A stretch of 64,000 nucleotides of DNA from Clostridium yunnanense (GTDB lineage Bacteria; Bacillota; Clostridia; Clostridiales; Clostridiaceae), in NCBI RefSeq assembly GCF_016595795.1, contig NZ_JAENHN010000043.1:1-64000 (forward strand), in the 5' to 3' direction. Shown piece by piece: positions 1 through 8,300 of this stretch. The translations under genes and the position numbers were made by a program. The notes beneath the pieces were generated by a model. The model saw nothing but the letters and a program-made list of their open reading frames with translations, searched no databases and had not been told where the DNA came from. Positions within the stretch are counted from its first letter, which is position 1, and each line of letters begins with the position of its first letter.

Positions 1-43
1 CGGCCGCATATTCTTGGCATATTGTCAAGTGATAATCTGAAAA

Positions 44-88
44 TTAAAAAAAGACCCACACCACGTATTTGTGATGCAAGTCTTTTCT
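44..88 (-). terminator. Intrinsic terminator of the immunity-gene trail
   Basis: On the minus strand a 12-bp stem (arms at about 71-82 and 53-64, several G-U pairs) is followed by a run of seven or more U. It lies about 50 bases past the last gene of the toxin/immunity locus, so it probably ends that transcription unit. Confidence 0.75.
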
Positions 89-137
89 TAACTTAATGAC
101 ATTGCTTTTGATGCGGGGCTGATTTTTTGCTATTAGC

Positions 138-443
138 TTAAATATTATGAGCTACACCATGATCATTCATTATATAAATTGCTTTACCGGTAATATCTGA
201 AATTGCTAAAATTTCAAATGCATCCGGAAAACGTTCTTTATGCAGTATTGCAATTATATCTACATACCAAACTGGCTCTTTTGTAATATGAGATACAGTG
301 TCATATAATACTTTTTCAGTTATCAACTCATATTTCACCTCCATATTAGCTATTGATTTTTTAGCAATATCAATAACTTCATCTAATTTAAGTCTTGTTT
401 TCCCTTCAACTTCACTTGGTTTAAAAATAGTCTTTTCCTTCAT
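138..443 (-). CDS. Small hypothetical protein, last gene of the immunity trail
   Basis: This 101-residue protein has no signal peptide or membrane segment. The layout (an amphipathic helix with IDIAKKSIANM near residues 24-34, then a strand with PVWYVDI and a strand ending ISDITGKAIYIMND) loosely recalls PepSY-like or cystatin-like folds, but I do not recognise a family. Its ATG overlaps the stop codon of the upstream gene by one base (TAATG), so the two are translationally coupled. As the last gene downstream of a polymorphic toxin it could be an immunity protein or an accessory; this is inferred from context only. Confidence 0.6.
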   Translation of the reverse strand: MKEKTIFKPSEVEGKTRLKLDEVIDIAKKSIANMEVKYELITEKVLYDTVSHITKEPVWYVDIIAILHKERFPDAFEILAISDITGKAIYIMNDHGVAHNI

Positions 444-997
444 TATATTTCCCCTTCATTAAAATACTCTAAAATTTTTTCTACATATCCTGTTAATTCA
501 CTCCAATTCTCAGGACCTTCCTCCCACCACCTAAAATGACAGCTATTACATATTGAATTAACTCTCAATTCACAGGTTGTCCCATCAAATCCAGTACTTA
601 TCTTGTTTGGTATTGGTGAAACTTTAATATTCGAAAGTTGAAAAAACATCTCATCAACAATACTTTTATCAATATATGTTTTTTCTCGTTTTATTGTTGG
701 TATGATTTGACCTTTATTATATTTTGCCTTAAGCGCTACTAAAGGTACATCTAATTTACTACAATCCTCAGCTTTATCCCACACTGATCTTATAACAAAA
801 TAGCATTCTGTATTTTCTTGATTTATATTCTTAAATATTTCTAAGCTTACCTTTTCCTCAAATGGCGGTTCGTATATTATTTGAAACATGCTCTCAATAG
901 GTCTTTCTTCAGGAAGATACTTTTGTCTTAGTAATCCAGCCACTTGGTTTTCTAATTGATGAATAATATAATTTTTATCTAGTTCCAAAGTTATCAC
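443..997 (-). CDS. Hypothetical protein, candidate immunity protein
   Basis: The 184-residue soluble protein is acidic, with no signal peptide. Near the C-terminus (about residues 150-160) it has a C-x2-C pair followed by an aromatic-rich FRWWEEG motif, then a helix. I do not recognise the family. It is coupled to the next gene by a TAATG overlap, and it sits in a row of small, unrelated, mostly soluble proteins downstream of an Rhs toxin, the usual place for immunity genes. That role is an inference. It could also be an unrelated hypothetical carried along in the same trail. Confidence 0.6.
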   Translation of the reverse strand: MITLELDKNYIIHQLENQVAGLLRQKYLPEERPIESMFQIIYEPPFEEKVSLEIFKNINQENTECYFVIRSVWDKAEDCSKLDVPLVALKAKYNKGQIIPTIKREKTYIDKSIVDEMFFQLSNIKVSPIPNKISTGFDGTTCELRVNSICNSCHFRWWEEGPENWSELTGYVEKILEYFNEGEI

Positions 998-1005
998 CTC
1001 TATAA

Positions 1006-1095
1006 AGTAATGAACTATCCCTACTTAATTTTCATCTAGTTCATTTAGTCTTTCTCTCACTGTATGATTTAGATTATGCTATCTTCTTATATTAA
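1006..1095 (-). repeat. Cassette-end repeat, copy 1 (decayed coding tail plus hairpin)
   Basis: This 90-bp stretch is similar to 3400-3492 and partly to 4022-4100. On the minus strand 1078-1025 can be read as HNLNHTVRERLNELDEN and stop, matching the tail readable in copy 2. An inverted repeat built on GAACTA/TAGTTC follows the stop. No upstream reading frame remains open, so it looks like the worn 3' end of a lost gene. Confidence 0.55.
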
Positions 1096-1107
1096 CGCTA
1101 TGTTACA

Positions 1108-1587
1108 TTAAATTTTTGATATTGATTCAATCAATACTGGTTGCAAAAATTCTTCTAATTCATTATGAGCAATATAATAATCGTTGTCACGAATGCAATA
1201 GAATCTTACAGTAATAGACGGTAAGACATCAGGTTCTGTATCATCATCAATACTCATAATAATATCAAATGAATACAAAGGATATTGGTCTTTCAAAATA
1301 GTTTCTATAGATTTAACTCTAATCAATGCAGTTTGCAATAAGTACCTAACATCTTTTGAGCCACTTATATATATTTCATTACAATCCCATTCTAATTGCG
1401 TAAGCATTTCCTTAGAATGTTTAATTTTACTATTTTCATTTAGTTTATAGCAATTATCTTCTAAGTAAAAATATGGTTCGTCATTACAATTTAATCCTTG
1501 GATTATAGATATACTTACATCATTAGTAATTTGACTGGTTTTAGAAATTTCATTTATATAAATTTCCATTTTCCTATTATATATCAT
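1108..1587 (-). CDS. Hypothetical protein, candidate immunity protein
   Basis: The 159-residue, acidic, soluble protein has alternating beta strands and a helix around residues 77-95 (YLLQTALIRVKSIETIL). No family is recognised. The first ATG at 1587 gives MIYNRKMEIYIN; the second Met, seven residues in, is an alternative start. It lies between decayed intergenic sequence on both sides within the trail of small genes downstream of the Rhs toxin. An immunity role is inferred from location, size and solubility. Confidence 0.55.
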   Translation of the reverse strand: MIYNRKMEIYINEISKTSQITNDVSISIIQGLNCNDEPYFYLEDNCYKLNENSKIKHSKEMLTQLEWDCNEIYISGSKDVRYLLQTALIRVKSIETILKDQYPLYSFDIIMSIDDDTEPDVLPSITVRFYCIRDNDYYIAHNELEEFLQPVLIESISKI

Positions 1588-1826
1588 TTTAAATCCCCCT
1601 AAAACATATATGATTAAGAATCAAGCCAAAATAGACTCTCTGCCTTTATAATTCACTATCTCATTGTAGACAAAAATAAATGCGCTTATTGTTTTTAACT
1701 AGTTTATTGAACGTTCATATTAGTCAATTACTTTAATTATGCTTTGTTTATTCGTATAACCTTATTGATTTTATTTGACCTAACGTTTCGATACACTATG
1801 CAATAATACATATAGAATCTATATAA
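1588..1826. other. Intergenic spacer, nothing recognised
   Basis: AT-rich DNA with stop codons in all frames. It may be remnants of displaced toxin or immunity modules, but no homologous segment can be identified by eye. Confidence 0.4.
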
Positions 1827-2228
1827 TTATACTTTTTTAATTTCTATTCTTTTTACACCTTTTTCAGTTAAAACATCATTAATTCTAGACATCTCATTTT
1901 TTGTTCCACTAATTAATTCATTTGACAGTTTGGCATCTATTTCTTTTGTCTGCCCTAATGTAAACCCAAATTGTTTTCTTAGTATATAACTTACTTTTTC
2001 AAATTCTTTTCTGTCATGAAGGATAACTTTCCAAATTCCTTCATCCTTAAGAATAGCCTCTTTTATTTCACTTGGTATCTCATCTCTTCCATCTGATTCA
2101 ACTACACGACCACAGCTTTCGCACTTATATGAGACATACCACCTAAGTATTCCTTCATATAAACTATCGCCAACGCTCGCAGTCACCTTGCTCCCACAAT
2201 CACATTTTAAATTGATTTTAGCCACCAC
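1827..2228 (-). CDS. Zinc-ribbon protein with L7/L12-like C-terminal region, candidate immunity protein
   Basis: The 133-residue protein has an N-terminal zinc ribbon formed by C-x-C (CDC, near residues 9-11) and C-x2-C (CESC, near 36-39). It is followed by a helical/strand module with WKVILHDRKEFEKVSYILRK and LGQTKEID, which resembles the C-terminal domain of ribosomal protein L7/L12 or ClpS-type folds. The start is GTG at 2228 with GAAAGGA upstream. It belongs to the small-gene trail of the toxin locus, and two other genes here also carry paired C-x2-C motifs. Binding to a toxin or to the translation machinery is speculation. Confidence 0.6.
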   Translation of the reverse strand: MVAKINLKCDCGSKVTASVGDSLYEGILRWYVSYKCESCGRVVESDGRDEIPSEIKEAILKDEGIWKVILHDRKEFEKVSYILRKQFGFTLGQTKEIDAKLSNELISGTKNEMSRINDVLTEKGVKRIEIKKV

Positions 2229-2402
2229 TACATCCTTTCATTCATTACCTTATATCTTTTTAACGCTCCTTGCTAGAGCATTAATTACACTCTCTATTAT
2301 AATCTCTTCTTAGATACTTGGCTTTATATCTAAGTATTCATTAAATTTCTATCCATTTGCTTATTATCTTTGTCTTAAACCATTCCTTAGTTTTATAGCT
2401 AT

Positions 2403-2615
2403 CTATATTCCTCTGTAAGTTACTTTTATACAGTTTTCTTCCTTGCATCTTATAATATGCCCAGAGCCATAATCCCCGTATATTAGTTTTCCACCGCAAC
2501 TTGGACAAGGTAATTTAGTTTTCCCATATCTAGCAAAATCCTCATCTACTTTATCAAAATAATCGGTTTCATCATTCATATCATATTTTTCATCTTGTTC
2601 CATATCAATATCCAT
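2403..2615 (-). CDS. Small zinc-ribbon protein
   Basis: The 70-residue protein has an acidic N-terminus (MDIDMEQDEKYD) and a compact zinc ribbon: CPSCGGKL near residues 37-44 and a second Cys pair RCKEENC near 57-63. Ribosome binding is plausible from CTAGGAGTG just upstream of the ATG. It is a short free-standing ribbon within the small-gene trail. The function is unknown; it could be an immunity protein, an adaptor, or the surviving part of a larger gene. Confidence 0.5.
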   Translation of the reverse strand: MDIDMEQDEKYDMNDETDYFDKVDEDFARYGKTKLPCPSCGGKLIYGDYGSGHIIRCKEENCIKVTYRGI

Positions 2616-2781
2616 TCAATACACTCCTAGTAGGGCTAATCCCCTTCCTTGATACTAAACCTATCTTTTTAAAAATAGCATTATATTCTTCTGAAGACTC
2701 CAGACTTGCTCATTGATTCTAATAATCTTTCTTTTATATATTCTCATTTGCACAAAATACATATCTACTATCCGCTAGTTA

Positions 2782-3249
2782 TTATATATAACCAACCCAA
2801 ATAGCATTTCTTTTTAATTTTTTATCGCAAACTGGACAATTTACTACTGGCATATTCCACGCAATATTTAGAGCTTCTTGCCTATCTTCCACGGTATCAT
2901 ATAGACTTGGTATAGTTGGATTAGCCATTTTACCCTTCCAACCACAAAATTCACAAGTTACATTTTCAATCTGAACTCTTTGCAATCTATCATTAATATT
3001 ATACACTATACAGAAAAGCCACCTATACCTTGTAGTTCCAATACTATAACGATAAAATGTCAAACTAAATCCCTTATGTTTCCTTACAAAGCTAGCCATT
3101 TTGGAAAGGGATTTTAATAAATTTTCTTCCATTGGGATTCCATCTATTTCATTGTCTCTTTCGAGAATATTCCATAGCTCCATATTAATTAAATATAACT
3201 TTTCATCATTCACTAGTTCTATACTTTTAGTTACATATTCTATTTTCAT
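2782..3249 (-). CDS. Hypothetical protein with two C-x2-C zinc knuckles, candidate immunity protein
   Basis: In this 155-residue protein the N-terminal 90 residues are alpha/beta without recognised family. The C-terminal part has CEFCGWKG near residues 100-107 and CPVCDKKL near 138-145, a typical four-Cys zinc site. GGAGGGG before the ATG gives a good ribosome binding site. It sits between decayed spacers in the toxin locus. The zinc-site spacing is like that of the two neighbouring ribbon proteins, but the rest of the sequence is different, so the three are not obvious duplicates. Confidence 0.6.
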   Translation of the reverse strand: MKIEYVTKSIELVNDEKLYLINMELWNILERDNEIDGIPMEENLLKSLSKMASFVRKHKGFSLTFYRYSIGTTRYRWLFCIVYNINDRLQRVQIENVTCEFCGWKGKMANPTIPSLYDTVEDRQEALNIAWNMPVVNCPVCDKKLKRNAIWVGYI

Positions 3250-3399
3250 TTGAACCCCTCCGAGCCAAATTCGATTATATATTCACTTTCACCACAATCA
3301 TTTGATGTCTGTAGGATCAGTTTTGATTTGGCTAAATGCCTCGTACATCTTTGAATGTTCTTCTGCAAATCTTTGACCCCCTACCTGTATTTTATCACT
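3250..3399. other. Intergenic spacer, nothing recognised
   Basis: About 150 bases of non-coding DNA before the cassette-end repeat. No promoter or RNA gene is visible. Confidence 0.4.
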
Positions 3400-3492
3400 A
3401 TAAAAAACAATGAACTAGCCTACTCATTTTTCAGCTAGTTCATTTAATTCTTCTCTCACTGCATTATTAATATTATGCAGCTTCTTATAACT
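3400..3492 (-). repeat. Cassette-end repeat, copy 2, including an intrinsic terminator
   Basis: On the minus strand 3489-3424 reads YKKLHNINNAVREELNELAEK then stop. Directly after it comes an inverted repeat AATGAACTAG/CTAGTTCATT (about 3444-3409) followed by GTTTTTT, a good intrinsic terminator. Upstream, another frame reads KIFKNPKYIANEVI, so the tail looks like a frameshifted gene end. The same ~90 bp recurs at 1006-1095 and, weaker, at 4022-4100. Confidence 0.65.
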
Positions 3493-3644
3493 TCATTGGC
3501 TATATATTTAGGATTCTTGAATATTTTTAATCGCTCTGTTTAATATTCTGTTAGCTTATCTAAATACATGTTCTTAATAAATTTACACAAATTACCACTG
3601 TATCTTTTTGAATACACATATTCTAAGGAATCCATACGAATGAA
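3493..3644 (-). pseudogene. Possible decayed upstream part of the cassette-end repeat
   Basis: Short reading-frame fragments (for example NMYLDKLTEY, then a stop, then TERLKIFKNPKYIANEVI) run into the tail of copy 2 in shifted frames. This suggests a degraded gene end, perhaps a displaced toxin tip. It is a weak call made by eye only. Confidence 0.3.
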
Positions 3645-3956
3645 TCAAATTTCTCGATAACCTTTTTTGAATGCGTATGCCATTCCACATCCATCAGATG
3701 CAAACACAACTAAATCTTTTGATTCATCTGCCATGTTTTCTTCATAAAAATCTACAATATCCTCCAGACTCCATAGGTCAATATAATGTTCTCCTCCTTC
3801 CCCACTACCACCATTGTATAACTTTAAAATACTCCTATATTCTTCAGGAAACTTAATTCCTAATTCCTCTTCTACATTGCATATTTGGCTTTCTGCATTT
3901 TGTTCATATTCTTTAAAGTTAAAATCATTAAAAATAACTTTATCGAAGTAATTCAT
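3645..3956 (-). CDS. SMI1/KNR4 (SUKH) family immunity protein, probably truncated
   Basis: SUKH domain: an N-terminal helix, then VEEELGIKFPEEYRSILKLYNGG (residues 28-50, the hallmark segment), a glycine-rich loop, WSLEDIVDFYEEN, and VVFASDGCGMAYAF. SUKH proteins are the commonest immunity family beside polymorphic toxins of Gram-positive bacteria. Full-length members usually run 130-150 residues and end with two more strands and a helix. This one stops at 103, right after AFKKGYREI. In a shifted frame the downstream DNA reads VIEKFDSFVWIP, so a one-base indel in an A/G run may have cut the C-terminus. Confidence 0.8.
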   Translation of the reverse strand: MNYFDKVIFNDFNFKEYEQNAESQICNVEEELGIKFPEEYRSILKLYNGGSGEGGEHYIDLWSLEDIVDFYEENMADESKDLVVFASDGCGMAYAFKKGYREI

Positions 3957-4021
3957 AATTATTTATCCAATCCTCATTCTGATTATTTATAATTATATCT
4001 ATTATTTCATTTATTAACTGC

Positions 4022-4100
4022 TAAAAATAATGAACCAGCTTACTTAATTTCAGCTGATTCATTTCATCTTTTCACCGCATTATTAATCTTATTAAGTCTG
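4022..4100 (-). repeat. Cassette-end repeat, copy 3, with hairpin
   Basis: Minus-strand 4095-4054 reads KDRLNKINNAVKR then stop, aligned with the HNINNAVREE tail of copy 2. It is followed by an inverted repeat AATGAATCAGCT / AGCTGGTTCATT and an A/T-rich run, a plausible terminator for the toxin-immunity pair upstream. The copy is more decayed than copies 1 and 2. Confidence 0.55.
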
Positions 4101-4208
4101 TCCTTTTACTGTTTCAATAATTTTATCAAATTTTAAACACATAAATATTTTATACATATATTTATCTTATTATCTTTCAGTTACCATCTTATATCATATA
4201 GAGAAAAT

Positions 4209-4712
4209 TTATTTTTTTTCACCTGTCAATAAAGAAATCTTTTCTTTACCTGAATCAGTAACTATACTTATGTTATTATTTTCTATAAAATACTCGTTAA
4301 TCACATCTGTAAAACATCTCCAGAAAGTATTCCCTTCTAATGAAAAACACATAACCTCTAATTCAAAAACAGCTATTATTCTATTTGAATTAGTCTCTGA
4401 TGCAAATTCAAAGAATAATGAATCTGCGCAAATTTTTTTATTCTCATTAGTACTAGTATCTATTATATGAACTTCTTTATTAAATCCAATTAATAGCTTA
4501 TCACCTACATACTTACACTCTGGTTCTAATCCATGTCCCTCTGTTATAACCCCAACTGTTAATCTTACTACTTCATTTGACTTAACCTGAAATATATATA
4601 ACCCACCTACTACTTCACTATTTTCACCTAATAATAATTGATTCGAATTACACTTTCGTAGATATTCTATCATTTCTGACTTACTTTCTACATTCAACTT
4701 AAAAATTTTCAT
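4209..4712 (-). CDS. Probable cognate immunity protein of the Rhs toxin
   Basis: The first gene after the toxin; the start used here is the ATG at 4712 (MKIFKLNVES), because AAAGGAGGG lies five bases upstream and overlaps the toxin stop codon region. A longer reading from 4748 would lack a binding site. The 167-residue soluble protein is rich in beta strands (SEVVGGLYIFQVKSNEVV, KLLIGFNKEVHIIDT, NRIIAVFELEVMCFSLEG), like two or three blades of a propeller. No known immunity family is recognised. The tight junction with the toxin gene is what supports the immunity role. Confidence 0.7.
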   Translation of the reverse strand: MKIFKLNVESKSEMIEYLRKCNSNQLLLGENSEVVGGLYIFQVKSNEVVRLTVGVITEGHGLEPECKYVGDKLLIGFNKEVHIIDTSTNENKKICADSLFFEFASETNSNRIIAVFELEVMCFSLEGNTFWRCFTDVINEYFIENNNISIVTDSGKEKISLLTGEKK

Positions 4713-4723
4713 ACTACCCTCCT

Positions 4724-5302
4724 TTATTTCTTCACAAAGCTTTTCCAATCGGAGCTATATATCTCAACTGTTATTAGTTTATTTCCATCCCATACCGACT
4801 GCATCTTTGCTACACCATTTGGTCCTGTTAATAAAGATTCCTTCCTAATTCGTCCGTTATCTTGGATAGCTCCATTAGTTGTATTATTAAATGATTTTTG
4901 AAGTTCCTCTTCCATAAGTGCCCTGCCCTCTGAATTGTCAAATATCCCTATTTTATTTAGTTTATTTTCCATATCAAGAGACCTCTCAATATTATGCTTA
5001 GTACCAGTTGCATTACCAAACACATATTCTAATTTTCTGCCAATCTCAGCTTCCTCACCAACTTTAGAGATAAGCTTAATATCCTCGCCAATCTTAACTG
5101 TATCCTTAGTTAATTTCCCCACTTCTGCAAGATCACCAAAGAATGGTATCGCACAAGCTAAAGATAATCCTGAATATCCCCATTTTCCTTCTAAAGCATA
5201 CCACACTGCATTTGCTGTATCTGGTACTGCTCCTAAAAATGGTATTAACCCTAAGGTGTCTAAAACGGTATGCCCCACATCACTTGCCATATCTGCACAT
5301 CT
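4724..5302 (-). other. Variable toxin tip of the Rhs protein (residues ~1958-2149)
   Basis: Everything after the DPFG boundary of the Rhs core. The first part (5302 to about 5035) is a Gly/Ala-rich pretoxin-like region with two hydrophobic stretches and IPFFGDLAEVGK. The last ~100 residues hold FGNATGTKHNIERSLDM, GIFDNSEGRALMEEELQ, and DNGRIRKESLLTGPNG. The KHNIERS and RIRKESLL motifs look like a conserved toxin module, possibly a nuclease, but I cannot assign the family or the activity. Confidence 0.65.
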
Positions 5303-8300
5303 ACCAAATGGATCAACCATGGATATTGGGTTTCCATTAGCATAAGCGTAGTTATTAAGAGTTTCTCCATTATTGATTGAGCCTTTTAAGGTGTCAGCAT
5401 TTATGAATCTCTTAAGTTCTGGTGAGTAGTAACGAGCTCTCATATAGTAGAGTCCGTTGGAATCAGTCATAACACCGTCACGACCATTGTATAAGAAAGA
5501 GGTTGTAGCAGTTCCAGTGTGAGTCAAAAGCTCACCATATGCTCCGTAGGTATATCTATCAGTAACTACTTGCTGCATATTGGTTATAGCTGTTGTGCTT
5601 CCTCTTAGATCATAATGATATACAAGATAACTAGTTGAATTTTGCTCACCTAAAAGTCCTATTCCATATACATAGTAGGTGCTATTTCCAGTTGAATCTG
5701 TGCTTACAAGTAGTCTGCTTAAATCGCTTGAAATACCGTCATATACATAAGTAGTCTTTTTACTGTTTACAGTTTGTGAGATACGGTTATTTAAAGCATC
5801 ATAAGCATAGGTTGCCCCGCCTGCTTGAGTAAGTCTATTTCCTGAATCATAAACGAAGTTTGTTGAACTTCCCTTAAGAATACCGGTGGTCATGTTTCCA
5901 TCGAGATCGTAGGATATAGTACTTCCATTATAGGTAATGAGTCTATTATTTTTATCGTAGGTCATTGTGCCGCCGCCAGAGGTTATATTTCCTGCGGCAT
6001 CATAGGTGTAAGTATAACTTGCTGTAGCTTTACCTGTAGAGTCAACATCGCTTCGGCTCATCACTCTGCCTAGAGCATCATAGGTCATTGTGGAAGTGAT
6101 CTGTCCATTTGAAGATACTTCCTTTGTAATTTGACCATTTGCATTGTATCCATAAGTGTAACTATTTATTATATTACCAGATTTATCTGTATCTTTCATT
6201 GAAGTAAGTCTTCTTGCTGCATCGTAGCCTTCAGTTAATATACTTCCATCTGGTCTTACAGTTTTTATAAGATTTCCACTCTTGTCATAACTATAAGTCG
6301 TTACTCTATTTGCCCAGTCTGTAACGGTTGAAAGATGGTTCCCTGCATCATATACATAGCTTACCTTGCTTCCGTTTGGATAGGTAATAGATGACAGATT
6401 GCCTACAGCATCATAGCTGTATTGTATCACATTTTTATTTACATCAGTATATTTTACAACTCGATTTAGAGCATCGAACTGACGAGTTATGGTTCCTTGT
6501 GCATCAGTAACTGTAAGCACATTACCATTCTTATCATAGGTATAAGAGGTTGTACCTTCAGCATTAGTAAAGCTTTTAATCCTTCCTGCTGCATCATAAG
6601 TATAGTCTCTTTTTTGTCCTCTAGCGTTTGTAAGCTCAGATAACAAGTTTAAGGAATTATAAGTGTAGCTTATCTTTCCTCCAGATGGAGTGCTTTCAGA
6701 AGTCCTTCTGCCAGAAGTATCATAGGTATAAGCAGTTGTTCCTCCTGCTGGACCTGTAAGAGACGCAGTATTTCCATCAGCAGTGTACTGACAAGTGCTT
6801 ACTCCATTCATGGCATCAGTAACTGATATAAGTCTTCCACCTGCATCATACTTTGAAACGGTCTTATTGCCCATGGCATCAACCACTTGAGTAAGATTTC
6901 CTAGCGAATCATAGGTATTGCTTGTCTTATTTCCCAGCTCATCCACTGAAGATATTAGTAAATTAGCAGCATCATAGGCAAAAGTTTTTGAATTTCCATT
7001 GCCATCAGTCTTTTTAACTGTATTTCCATTAGCATCATATAAGGTGCTAGTCACATTTCCAAGTGCATCTGTCTGTCCTGTTAATCTTCCATCTGCATCA
7101 TAGGTATAAGTTACAGTATGGCTATTGGCATCAGTAGCTGATTTAAGTAGTCCTGCTAAATCATAAGCATACGTAGTCATATTTCCTAGAGCATCTTTTA
7201 TACTTGTTCTTTTGTTATTTCCATCATAGGTATAGGTAGTTATATTTCCATTAGGGTCTTTTTTTGTGAGCATGTTTCCATAGGAGTCATAGGTGTAAGT
7301 TGTCACATCTCCCATTTTATCAGTTTCACTTAAAAGATTACCCTGAAGGTCATAGGTATTTGCAGTTGAGTTACCTAGTGGATCTGTAATAGAACTAAGT
7401 CTCCAGTTTGTATCATACTTGTAAGTGTTAAGATTACCTGCAGCATCAGTTTCTGTCTTTAACTTATTGTTAGCATAATAAGTATCAGTGATAGTTCCAC
7501 CACTTGGTTTTGTTGTGGTTAGAACATTGCCCACTGCATCATAGGTATACTTTGTTATATTACCATTGGCATCAGTCTTACTTGTAACACGGCCACCAAC
7601 ATCATAGGAGGTTGAGGTTATATTTCCTTGAGCATCCTTGACTTGAATTTCTCTATCCTCACCATCATAGGTATAGGTTGTAATTCCACCTTTTTCATCT
7701 GTCATAGCTGTAACTTTATTGTTAGCATTATAGACATAGGATCTTTTGTTGCCATTAGCATCTGTCTGAGTTATTAAATTTCCTCTGCTGTCATAGGTAT
7801 ATGAAACTGTTCCTCCATTTGGATCCTTTTTACTTAATAGTTTGCCCTTTTTATCATAGGAATTTGTTATCTTATTTCCTTTTGCATCAGTGGCGGTAGC
7901 TACATGTCCAGCACCGTCATAGGTAAAGGTAGTAGCCCCTAACTGTGGATCTGTTGCTGTACCTACTAGTCCACTTTGATAGGTAAAGGTATATTTATGA
8001 TCACTAATATCTTTTTCTATAGGAAGACCATTAGTATCATAAACGTATTTTGTAATATTTCCACGTGCATCTGTGCTAGTTAAAATTCTGTTATTACTGT
8101 CATAGGTATATTGTGTAGTACCACCGTCTGGATTTTTCTGAGACAGCATATTGTTATTTGAATCATATGTGAAGGTTGTCTTTGAACCTACTGCATCTGT
8201 TGAGGTTAACAGATTGTTATTGGCATCATAGGTTTTTGTTGTGACATTTCCATTTGCATCAGTTTCAGTTAGTATATTTCCATTGTCATCGTAGGTATAT

